Below are positions 1-5,134 of a stretch of DNA of 5,134 nucleotides, one piece after another. The stretch covers positions 1 through 5,134 of the forward strand of contig JAVEEB010000194.1 in the NCBI GenBank assembly GCA_030840665.1, given 5' to 3'. The position numbers and the translations under genes are program-made. The notes beneath the pieces are model-generated. The model saw only the letters and a list, made by a program, of their open reading frames with translations, did no database searches and had not been told where the DNA came from. The DNA comes from Frankiaceae bacterium (GTDB lineage: Bacteria > Actinomycetota > Actinomycetes > JAVEEB01). The stretch's first letter is position 1. Each line of letters begins with the position of its first letter.

Positions 1-209
1 GCGTAGTGCGCCGCCACGCGACCGCGGAACGCCACCATGAACTCGTGATACCGGGCCTCGACGCTCGCGATATCCGTGACGAGGAACGGCGTCTCACCGG
101 TCAATCTGTTGAGCTTGTCGGGAGACAAGGCCGCCGGCCAGCCCGGTGGAAGCGCCGCCACGCGACTGACACCCGGCGCGTCGCCGAGGTCAGCAAGCAG
201 TCTGGACAC
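1..209 (-). CDS. N-terminal fragment of a fold-III PLP-dependent decarboxylase (ornithine/diaminopimelate decarboxylase family), truncated by the window edge
   Basis: Reading leftwards from GTG at 209 gives 69 full codons plus a partial GC (Ala in any case), with no stop. The stretch GETPFLVTDIASVEARY at about residues 38-54, followed by FRGRVAAHYA at 61-70, matches the entry into the alanine-racemase-like barrel of group IV decarboxylases (TPF-hydrophobic-DL...V...Y, then HYAVK). In that family the next residues are Val-Lys, and the Lys forms the PLP Schiff base; here it would lie just outside the window. Family members decarboxylate ornithine, lysine, arginine or meso-diaminopimelate in the cytoplasm, feeding polyamine or lysine synthesis. 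The substrate cannot be told from this fragment. The GTG start is chosen because GGAGG lies four bases upstream. In-frame ATGs at 251 and 263 would add 14 or 18 residues but have poorer ribosome-binding sites. The gene is divergent from the GGDEF-EAL gene. The family is fairly secure; ornithine specificity is only a guess. Confidence 0.78.
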   Translation of the reverse strand, partial: MSRLLADLGDAPGVSRVAALPPGWPAALSPDKLNRLTGETPFLVTDIASVEARYHEFMVAFRGRVAAHY

Positions 210-212
210 GCG

Positions 213-218
213 ACCTCC
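213..218 (-). promoter_or_regulatory. Ribosome binding site for the decarboxylase-like gene
   Basis: The minus strand reads GGAGGT, ending three bases before the GTG at 209 (four bases from GGAGG). It is a near-consensus Shine-Dalgarno sequence and is the reason for choosing the GTG over the in-frame ATGs at 251 and 263. Confidence 0.6.
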
Positions 219-327
219 GGAGTCATCAGCTAAAGGGCAAGCGCCCCCCATCCCTCGGCTCATCGGCCGCCATAGCACTTTCATGAAGCCAAATCTCGCC
301 GGAGTATGCGCATTGATCCATTTGGGT

Positions 328-340
328 GTTTAGGCCAAAC
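328..340. repeat. Near-perfect 13-bp inverted repeat, possible operator
   Basis: GTTTAGGCCAAAC reads almost the same on both strands (GTTTGGCCTAAAC): five of six mirrored pairs match around the central G. It ends 22 bases before the preferred ATG of the GGDEF-EAL gene, where a repressor or activator could act. An overlapping stem TTTGG (321-325) / CCAAA (335-339) is an RNA-level alternative. No known regulator consensus is recognised. Confidence 0.35.
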
Positions 341-356
341 GGGTGGGTGCCGACTG
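329..356 (+). promoter_or_regulatory. Weak sigma-28 (FliA/WhiG)-like promoter candidate
   Basis: TTTAG at 329-333, a 15-bp spacer and GCCGACTG at 349-356 resemble the motility-sigma pattern TAAAG-N15-GCCGATAA. The -10-like box keeps the GCCGA core, but the -35 matches at only three of five bases. Transcription from it would begin near 362-363, giving a leaderless or nearly leaderless message starting at the ATG at 363. That would explain why no Shine-Dalgarno sequence precedes that start. The match is partial and could be chance. Confidence 0.22.
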
Positions 357-362
357 AGAACC

Positions 363-3116
363 ATGGCTAACACCGCCCAGCCGCGCTTTTTGCGCGTTCG
401 TGCTATCCGAACGGCACTCGTTGCCGTCCTCGGAGTCTTCGCGCTTGCGACGTTCACGGGCACCATCGGGTCGATCCGTGCTGGCGTCGTCAGCAACGCG
501 CTGCTTGTCGCGCTGCCCCTCGCGGCCGCCGCCTGCTGCGCCCGCCGGGCGGTCTCGGAGTCCGGGCGCCGCCGCCGATCCTGGGCCCTCATCGGTGCCG
601 CCGCGCTGTCCTGGGGCTTGGGGCAGAGCATCTGGACCTTCTACGAGCAGGTGCTCCACCGCGAGGTGCCGTTCCCCTCGACCGCCGACATCGGCTACCT
701 GGGATTCATCCCGCTGGTGCTCACCGGCCTCGTGCTCATGCCCTACGCCGAATTGACCGTCGCGACGCGCATGCGAATGCTGCTCGACGGCGTCGTCATC
801 GGTGTGGCCATCCTGCTCGTTTCGTGGGACCTGATCCTGATGCCGACGTTGAACGGCGACACCGACGGAGTCCTCGCACAAGTCATCAGCCTCGCCTACC
901 CGGTGGGCGACACCGTCGCCGTCACCTTGGCCCTCGTCATCGTCGCCCGCGCCCGCCACGGCAGCGAAGTGCGCTTGCTGACAATCCTCACCCTCGCCGC
1001 CGGCACGCTCGCCTTCGGCGTCGGCGACACCGGCTTCCTCGTCCTGACCCAAAAAGGCAGCTACTCCTCGGGAAACCCGATCGACCTCGGTTGGGCCGCG
1101 GGCTTCACGCTGATCGCCATCGCGTCAACGATCGCCGGCAGCTCGACGAGCCACGCCCCCTCGCGGCACACGCAGCGACTCGGCGTGCTCGCGCCCTACG
1201 GCGCCGTCGTCACGTCGCTGGTCATCCTCAGCATCCGGCTCGTCGAGGGCTCGACGCCCGACTCGTTCAGCATCGCGTTGCTCCTGGGCGAGCTGGTGCT
1301 CATCGTCGTCCGTCAGGTGCTGACGATGCTGGAGAACGACTCGCTGACCCGCAACCTCGAGCACCGCGTCGAGGAGCGCACCGAGCAGCTCGCCACGCGC
1401 GAGCGCTGGTTCGCGTCCCTCGTACACAACTCGTCCGACGTCGTCCTCGTCCTCGACCCGGACGGCACGATCGATTTCCAGACGCCGTCGGCGGAGCGCG
1501 TGTTCGGCTACGCGAACGAGGCGTTGCACGAGACGCACGTGTCCTCACTCATCGCCCCCGACGACACCCCCCGCGTCGCCGATGTCCTGGCCCGCCTGGC
1601 GGACATGCCACTCGCGACCTCGACGATCGAGGTCAGTGTCCGGCACGCCAACGGCGAGCTGCGCAACACGGAGACGACGGTCACCTCACTCGTGCACGAC
1701 CCCGCCGTCGGGGGCTTCGTCATGACGATCCGCGACGTCACCGAGCGCCGCCGGCTCGAGCAGCAGCTCATGCATCAGGCGTTCCACGACGAGCTCACCG
1801 GCCTGGCCAACAAGGCGCTGTTCGCCGATCGCGTCGAACGGGCCCTCGCCGCGTGTGCGCGCACCGCCGCCCCGTTGGCCGTCATCTTCATCGACCTCGA
1901 CTCCTTCAAGAGCGTCAACGACTCCCTCGGCCACGGCTGCGGGGACGAGCTGCTCAGCCAGGTCGCGCAACGGCTCGCCAGCTGCGTGCGTCCCGGCGAC
2001 ACCGTCGCCCGCTTCGGCGGCGACGAGTTCGCCATCCTCGTTGAGTCGATGACGTCGGAGGACGAGGCGCTGGAGGTCGCACGGCGCTTCAGGACTGCCT
2101 TGTACGCCGGGTTCCCCATCGGTGGCCGTGACGTCCTCATCCGCGCCTCCATGGGCGTCGCCGTGAACCGCACCGGGCTGGAAGACGTCGAGGAAATGCT
2201 TCGCAACGCGGACCTCGCGATGTACCAGGCGAAGTCGAAGCGCGAAGGCGGCTACCAGGTCTACGAGCCGGCGATGCACACCTCCGCCATCACCCGCCTC
2301 GAGCTGGAGAACGACCTGCGACGCGCGTTGCGCCGTGGCGAGTTCCACCTCGAGTACCAACCCACGATCGAGCTCATCTCCGGCCGTCTTACCGGCGTCG
2401 AGGCGTTGCTGCGGTGGAACCACCCGGAGCGTGGCAACGTGCCGCCGCTGGACTTCGTCACGACCGCCGAAGACATCGGTCTCATCAACGAGATCGGCGC
2501 GTGGGTCATCGAGGAAGCGTGCCGCCAGGCCGCCCTCTGGCGCGTGCTGCACAACGAGCCCTTCAGCATCGCCGTCAACATCTCGGGCCGCCAACTCAAC
2601 TCCTCGCTCGTCGGCCAGATCTCCGAAGCCCTCGAGCGTCATGGGGTGGACCCGCACTCGCTGACGTTGGAAATGACCGAGAGCGTCCTGATCCACCACA
2701 CCGAAGAAGTGCTCGAACTGCTCAGCGACCTCCGCGCGATGGGCATCAAGATTGCGATCGACGACTTCGGCACCGGCTACTCGTCCCTGTCGTACCTCTC
2801 GCGCATGCCCGTGGACGTGCTGAAGCTGGACCGTTCGTTCGTCGAGCAGGTGGCGCGCGGCACGCAGTCGACCGAGCTCACGCGCACGATCGTCGCCCTG
2901 GCTCAAACTCTGCAGCTGTCGACCGTCGCCGAGGGCATCGAGCAGGACGACCAGCTCGGCGAGCTGATGGGCATGGGTTGCTCGCACGGACAGGGCTTCC
3001 TGTTCTCCCGGCCCGTCAGCGGCGGAGCCATTTCCGCCATGCTCGAGGAGTCGTCCGGCGTCCCGCTGCCGCGCGCGCCGCTGCCCGTCCTGTCAGCCAT
3101 CGAGTCGGTGCTGTAA
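363..3116 (+). CDS. Membrane-bound PAS-GGDEF-EAL protein: putative bifunctional diguanylate cyclase / c-di-GMP phosphodiesterase
   Basis: 917 residues. Residues 1-320 hold about ten hydrophobic segments (roughly 16-36, 41-60, 73-91, 112-129, 140-160, 171-195, 204-223, 242-259, 274-293, 302-320), forming a multi-pass sensor. A charged signalling helix (323-349) leads to a PAS domain (about 345-460, ending in the typical FVMTIRDVTERRRLEQQL) and then GGDEF (about 475-635). GGDEF shows DLDSFKSVND at 511-520, an intact active loop GGDEF at 552-556 and an RPGD inhibitory I-site at 543-546 with the canonical five-residue spacing. EAL (about 648-895) keeps EAL at 680-682, N739, E770, D800/D801, K821, E857 and Q877, corresponding to the metal, catalytic and substrate positions of active c-di-GMP phosphodiesterases. 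Both reactions (2 GTP to c-di-GMP; c-di-GMP to pGpG) are therefore plausible at the inner face of the membrane, with direction set by the membrane and PAS inputs. The ligands are unknown. The in-frame ATG at 306 would add 19 non-hydrophobic residues, but its GGAG lies only one base upstream. ATG 363 is therefore preferred, although it lacks a clear Shine-Dalgarno sequence. Confidence 0.93.
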   Translation: MANTAQPRFLRVRAIRTALVAVLGVFALATFTGTIGSIRAGVVSNALLVALPLAAAACCARRAVSESGRRRRSWALIGAAALSWGLGQSIWTFYEQVLHREVPFPSTADIGYLGFIPLVLTGLVLMPYAELTVATRMRMLLDGVVIGVAILLVSWDLILMPTLNGDTDGVLAQVISLAYPVGDTVAVTLALVIVARARHGSEVRLLTILTLAAGTLAFGVGDTGFLVLTQKGSYSSGNPIDLGWAAGFTLIAIASTIAGSSTSHAPSRHTQRLGVLAPYGAVVTSLVILSIRLVEGSTPDSFSIALLLGELVLIVVRQVLTMLENDSLTRNLEHRVEERTEQLATRERWFASLVHNSSDVVLVLDPDGTIDFQTPSAERVFGYANEALHETHVSSLIAPDDTPRVADVLARLADMPLATSTIEVSVRHANGELRNTETTVTSLVHDPAVGGFVMTIRDVTERRRLEQQLMHQAFHDELTGLANKALFADRVERALAACARTAAPLAVIFIDLDSFKSVNDSLGHGCGDELLSQVAQRLASCVRPGDTVARFGGDEFAILVESMTSEDEALEVARRFRTALYAGFPIGGRDVLIRASMGVAVNRTGLEDVEEMLRNADLAMYQAKSKREGGYQVYEPAMHTSAITRLELENDLRRALRRGEFHLEYQPTIELISGRLTGVEALLRWNHPERGNVPPLDFVTTAEDIGLINEIGAWVIEEACRQAALWRVLHNEPFSIAVNISGRQLNSSLVGQISEALERHGVDPHSLTLEMTESVLIHHTEEVLELLSDLRAMGIKIAIDDFGTGYSSLSYLSRMPVDVLKLDRSFVEQVARGTQSTELTRTIVALAQTLQLSTVAEGIEQDDQLGELMGMGCSHGQGFLFSRPVSGGAISAMLEESSGVPLPRAPLPVLSAIESVL

Positions 3117-3143
3117 GCCCGCATCCAGCGGCGGCTGCCGGGC
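3117..3143 (+). terminator. GC-rich hairpin directly after the GGDEF-EAL stop codon
   Basis: An outer stem GCCCG (3117-3121) / CGGGC (3139-3143) encloses an inner stem CAGC (3126-3129) / GCTG (3134-3137) with a GGCG loop. Four bases on the left and one on the right are unpaired between the stems. It begins at the first base after TAA. No T-tract follows, so it is not a textbook intrinsic terminator. It could be a weak terminator or an mRNA 3' stabiliser, or it could be a chance product of high GC. Confidence 0.33.
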
Positions 3144-3189
3144 AGGCGATGAAACCGATGCTCGTGCCGCGCGCGAACATCCGCATGTG

Positions 3190-4083
3190 ATGGTGTCCCC
3201 GCGCCCCCTTTCCCGGCGCGACCTCCTGCGACTGGCGGGCATCACCGCACTGCTGTCGGCGTGCACTCCGCGCCGTCCTCAGCCGCTGGCGGGGCGTCCG
3301 ATCACGATCGGGTACGGCAGCGATCCCAGCCAGGTTGCCGACCTCTACCTGCCATCGGGGACCGCGACTGTGCCGGTCGCCGTGGTCATCCACGGCGGTT
3401 ACTGGCAGAAGGAGTACGGCTACGACCTCGGCGTCCCGCTCGCGGAAGTCCTCGCCGGCGAAGGGGTGGCGGCCTGGAACATCGAATACCGGCGGGTGGG
3501 CAACGGCGGCGGCTGGCCCGCCAGCTTCGAGGACGTCGCAGCTGCTATCGATGCGCTGGCCGACAAGGCTCAGGCCGCCGCGGGCGGCCGTCTCGATCTC
3601 AGCCGGGTCGCGACGCTTGGCCACTCGGCCGGCGGGACGTTCGCCGTCTGGGCCGCGGCGCGGGGAAGGTTGCCCGTAGGCGCACCCGGCGCGCGGCCCG
3701 TTGTCCGCGTGGCGGGCGCGGTCTCCCAGGCAGGCGTCCTCAACCTGCGCGCCGGCGCGGCGGCTGGGTTGGGCGGCGGTGCGGTGCAGTCGCTCGTCGG
3801 GGGCGAGCCCGCACAAGTCCCGAAGCGCTACGCGATGGCCGACCCGGTCGCCCTGGTTCCCCTGGGAGTGCCGGTGACGCTCGTCCACGGCACCTTGGAC
3901 TTCGTCGTACCGATGGATCAGAGCGAGTCCTACGTCGCGGCCGCCGTCGCCGCCGGCGACCACCCGAAGCTGGTGCGCGTCGACGGCGCCGACCACTTCG
4001 CGCTCATCGACCCAGGCCAGCCCGCCGGCCGCGCGAGCCTGGACGCGGTGCGCGAAATCCTCAACCACGCCTTGCGAAGTTAG
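3190..4083 (+). CDS. Tat-type alpha/beta-hydrolase lipoprotein (putative esterase)
   Basis: 297 residues. The N-terminus has a twin-arginine motif SRRDLLR (8-14), a short hydrophobic stretch and a lipobox LSAC (22-25). This predicts Tat export of the folded enzyme and lipid anchoring at Cys25 on the outer face of the membrane. The body is an alpha/beta hydrolase of the BD-FAE / kynurenine-formamidase-like group: oxyanion-hole motif HGGYW (68-72), nucleophile elbow GHSAGG with Ser146, probable acid Asp237 in GTLDFVVP, and His269 in GADHFALIDP. The length is normal for the fold. The HGGYW motif recalls arylformamidases, but an exported lipoprotein is unlikely to act in cytosolic tryptophan breakdown; hydrolysis of an extracellular ester is more likely, substrate unknown. 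GTG 3187, ATG 3190 and GTG 3193 are consecutive candidate starts, none with a good Shine-Dalgarno sequence. ATG 3190 overlaps the TGA of a 13-codon ORF (3149-3190), so coupled translation is possible. It lies 73 nt after the GGDEF-EAL gene on the same strand, and its stop overlaps that of the convergent NERD gene. Confidence 0.88.
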   Translation: MVSPRPLSRRDLLRLAGITALLSACTPRRPQPLAGRPITIGYGSDPSQVADLYLPSGTATVPVAVVIHGGYWQKEYGYDLGVPLAEVLAGEGVAAWNIEYRRVGNGGGWPASFEDVAAAIDALADKAQAAAGGRLDLSRVATLGHSAGGTFAVWAAARGRLPVGAPGARPVVRVAGAVSQAGVLNLRAGAAAGLGGGAVQSLVGGEPAQVPKRYAMADPVALVPLGVPVTLVHGTLDFVVPMDQSESYVAAAVAAGDHPKLVRVDGADHFALIDPGQPAGRASLDAVREILNHALRS

Positions 4084-4937
4084 CGGGACCAGCCCGTGTG
4101 GACGGGCAGCGGCTGCATGCCCCACGTCTCGGGGTGGCGCGCCATGTCGTCGATGACGTCGAGCTCTTCCTCGGACACGCGGCGCGCGTGCGACTCGATC
4201 CAGGACAGCAGGCGCGTGCGGTTCGTCACGTGTACGCCGCCGTTCTCGCCCTCGACCGTGAGCCGCAACGCATCGACGACGACGACGACCGGCTGGACCT
4301 GCACCGCGAACTCGCAGCGGGTCGACAACATCCGTGCGGCTCGGCCTGCCACGAAGGATGCGTCATGGATCCAGTCCTGCCGATCGCCGTCGACGACGAT
4401 GGTCGAGCCTTTCGCCCAGACATGGCTCGCCCGCTCCCGGAAGACCGAGAGGGCGAAGACCCCGCCGGGGCCGATCACGAGGTGGTCGATGTTGCAGCCC
4501 GCGGTCCCGATCGGGATGGCGTGCACGGTCCGCCAGCCATTGGCCTCGAGGAGGCGGAGCCGGGCGGTGACGAGGTGCTCCGAGCGGGCGCGCAGGTCGT
4601 GGTCGCGCTTCTCCACGGCCGCGATCTGACGTTCCTGCAGGGCGTTCGGACGGTTGTCGGTCAGGACGGGAATCCAGCCGGACTTCGCGTCGCGGAGGTC
4701 GACGCTCGACGGGCGCTGCGCGGGCACGGTGACCGGCGCAAGCGCGCGCGGGGCGGGCGCCGGCCGCGCACGCCACCGGTCGACGGCGCGCTCGAACGCC
4801 GCGAGCTGCGAAGGGTCCTGAAGGTCGACGGTGCCGCTCTCGAGGTCAAGGCTGCCGACGAGGTCGCCGTCCTCGGTCCGCACGTACAGGCGCTCGGGGC
4901 CGAACTTGTTCCAGTGCCGCACCGCTAGCTCGCTCAT
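4080..4937 (-). CDS. NERD (nuclease-related) domain protein with a substituted core motif
   Basis: 285 residues, no signal peptide or membrane segment, so probably cytoplasmic. Residues 1-56 form a small charged N-terminal module (KFGPERLYVRTEDGDLVGSLDLESG). Residues 57-117 are a proline/alanine-rich linker followed by a basic stretch. The NERD domain starts near 118, with E120 in the first helix, GWRTVHAIPIG at 134-144, and the hallmark NIDHLVIGPGGVFALSVF at 149-166, keeping Asp151. Typical actinobacterial NERD proteins continue from GGVF into a segment carrying a lysine (TINTK- or VIETK-like), part of the restriction-endonuclease-like D...(E/N)xK core. Here the aligned residues are ALSVF, so the lysine is replaced by Phe166 and catalysis is doubtful. 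The C-terminal part (HVW, TIVVDGDRQDWI, VQPVVVVVDA, HPETW) fits the family. Known NERD proteins are sometimes linked to DNA or plasmid processing, but most are uncharacterised. The start at ATG 4937 is supported by GGGGGAG upstream and is the only usable in-frame start. The gene converges on the hydrolase with overlapping stops. Confidence 0.85.
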   Translation of the reverse strand: MSELAVRHWNKFGPERLYVRTEDGDLVGSLDLESGTVDLQDPSQLAAFERAVDRWRARPAPAPRALAPVTVPAQRPSSVDLRDAKSGWIPVLTDNRPNALQERQIAAVEKRDHDLRARSEHLVTARLRLLEANGWRTVHAIPIGTAGCNIDHLVIGPGGVFALSVFRERASHVWAKGSTIVVDGDRQDWIHDASFVAGRAARMLSTRCEFAVQVQPVVVVVDALRLTVEGENGGVHVTNRTRLLSWIESHARRVSEEELDVIDDMARHPETWGMQPLPVHTGWSR

Positions 4938-4941
4938 GGAA

Positions 4942-4948
4942 CTCCCCC
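4942..4948 (-). promoter_or_regulatory. Ribosome binding site for the NERD gene
   Basis: The minus strand reads GGGGGAG followed by TTCC and the ATG at 4937. The purine-rich GGAG core lies four bases before the start and fixes it. Confidence 0.6.
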
Positions 4949-4956
4949 GGCGGGAT

Positions 4957-4978
4957 CGACTACTTGACGCAGTAGTTG
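4957..4978. repeat. Inverted repeat upstream of the NERD gene
   Basis: CGACTACT (4957-4964) and AGTAGTTG (4971-4978) pair around a 6-nt loop TGACGC. The inner six pairs (ACTACT/AGTAGT) are perfect; the next is G-T on the plus strand and the outermost C-G is restored. It sits 20-41 bases upstream of the NERD start, where an operator or 5' UTR hairpin would fit. No T-tract marks it as a terminator. It also overlaps the possible last codons (NYCVK) of the upstream gene in a shifted frame, so the symmetry may be accidental. Confidence 0.3.
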
Positions 4979-5038
4979 TCGACGCGCAGATGGCCCAATC
5001 CGCAGGGCCGCTCGGGTGAACCGCGCTCGCGATCGCAG

Positions 5039-5134
5039 CTACCGCGCGGACACCTCGGTGCAGGACAGGAACATGCCCTCATGGCCTGCAGCTGGGTCGG
5101 GCGCCTCGCAGCGCTGGACGTGCACCTTCGGGCC
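5039..5134 (-). CDS. C-terminal end of an unidentified minus-strand gene, possibly frameshifted
   Basis: The first minus-strand frame from the right edge is open for 31 codons and stops with TAG at 5041-5039. About 27 of the 31 codons end in G or C, as expected for a gene here. The peptide contains VQRCEAPDPAAGHEG and MFLSCTEVSAR. I do not recognise a family; two cysteines 16 residues apart would suit an exported, disulphide-bonded domain, but that is conjecture. Beyond the TAG, a second minus-strand frame continues with coding-like codons to a TAG at 4962-4960 (SCDRERGSPERPCGLGHL, then RVDNYCVK). The true 3' end may therefore be 4960 if one base is missing or extra near 5040. About 100 bases separate the visible stop from the NERD start, so the two genes could be co-transcribed. 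Confidence 0.42.
   Translation of the reverse strand, partial: GPKVHVQRCEAPDPAAGHEGMFLSCTEVSAR

Larger units (their letters stand above)
210..362. promoter_or_regulatory. Divergent intergenic region, AT-rich relative to its surroundings
   Basis: This 153-bp stretch separates the minus-strand decarboxylase-like gene from the plus-strand GGDEF-EAL gene and must hold the promoters for both. Positions 271-340 are about 47 % G+C by direct count (33 of 70), a sharp drop from the flanking coding DNA. It contains an 8-bp palindrome TTCATGAA at 280-287 and a 13-bp dyad at 328-340. I see no clean sigma-70 pair (TTGACA/TATAAT-like with 16-18 bp spacing) in either direction. If the decarboxylase starts at one of its upstream ATGs (251 or 263), the region shrinks accordingly. 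Confidence 0.6.

Noticed and set aside
6..233. Plus-strand ORFs at the left edge (6-233 and 76-333)
   Set aside because: They are Arg-rich with no recognisable motif; the minus strand of the same DNA encodes a recognisable decarboxylase N-terminus with a good ribosome-binding site.
271..362. c-di-GMP (GEMM) riboswitch before the GGDEF-EAL gene
   Set aside because: It would be apt for the gene, and GGGTGGGTGCCGA vaguely recalls GEMM elements, but the conserved GCAAACC and GACGCAAAGCC segments are absent and the expected paired helices cannot be drawn.
306..362. Upstream ATG 306 as the start of the GGDEF-EAL gene
   Set aside because: Its GGAG (301-304) is only one base from the ATG, the extra 19 residues include the dyad and look non-coding, and a hydrophobic N-terminus follows naturally from ATG 363. 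It is not fully excluded.
1686..2987. Long minus-strand ORF (433 codons) antisense to the PAS-GGDEF-EAL gene
   Set aside because: It is a mirror of the real gene's GC-biased codons: its residues are Ala/Arg/Asp/Glu/Val/His-rich with no recognisable domain, whereas the plus-strand frame has complete GGDEF and EAL motifs.
3016..4125. Minus-strand ORF of 369 codons opposite the hydrolase
   Set aside because: No domain motif, and it overlaps a gene with a signal sequence and complete catalytic triad on the other strand.
3261..4928. Plus-strand ORF of 555 codons spanning the hydrolase and the antisense of the NERD gene
   Set aside because: It is Arg/Gly/Pro/Ala-rich low-complexity sequence overlapping two well-supported genes in other frames, so it is a product of high GC.
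4964..4992. TTGACG at 4964-4969 as a plus-strand sigma-70 -35 box
   Set aside because: No TANNNT-like -10 lies 16-18 bases downstream and no plus-strand gene follows within the window.

Overview
The window is high-GC DNA (close to 70 % G+C by eye, with strong G/C preference at third codon positions). This, GTG as well as ATG starts, a Tat-type lipoprotein signal and a NERD protein of a kind familiar from actinobacteria all suggest a member of the Actinomycetota. No marker gene is present to name a genus. The window looks chromosomal and ordinary: I found no RNA gene, insertion sequence, CRISPR array or phage gene.

Layout, left to right. (1) Positions 1-209, minus strand: the N-terminal 70 residues of a fold-III PLP-dependent decarboxylase (ornithine/diaminopimelate decarboxylase family), cut off by the window edge. 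(2) Positions 210-362: an AT-richer divergent intergenic region with a near-perfect dyad and a weak sigma-28-like box. (3) Positions 363-3116, plus strand: a 917-residue membrane-bound, PAS-containing GGDEF-EAL protein. Both catalytic sites and the product-inhibition site look intact. (4) Positions 3117-3189: a GC-rich hairpin straight after the stop and a possible 13-codon leader ORF. (5) Positions 3190-4083, plus strand: a Tat-type alpha/beta-hydrolase lipoprotein with a complete Ser-Asp-His triad. (6) Positions 4080-4937, minus strand: a 285-residue NERD-domain protein that converges on the hydrolase, their stop codons overlapping. It lacks the usual lysine of the NERD core. (7) Positions 4938-5134: the NERD gene's Shine-Dalgarno sequence, a small hairpin, and the C-terminal end of another minus-strand gene whose frame may be broken.

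The genes do not form an obvious pathway or defence system. The clearest biology is local c-di-GMP control by a membrane sensor that could both make and degrade the messenger, divergent from a decarboxylase that may act in polyamine or lysine metabolism. The hydrolase could be co-transcribed with the GGDEF-EAL gene, but a hairpin and a 73-nt gap argue for at least partial independence. The points most worth following up are the substituted NERD site, the uncharacterised multi-pass sensor domain, the intergenic dyad and sigma-28-like box, and the apparent frame break at the right edge.
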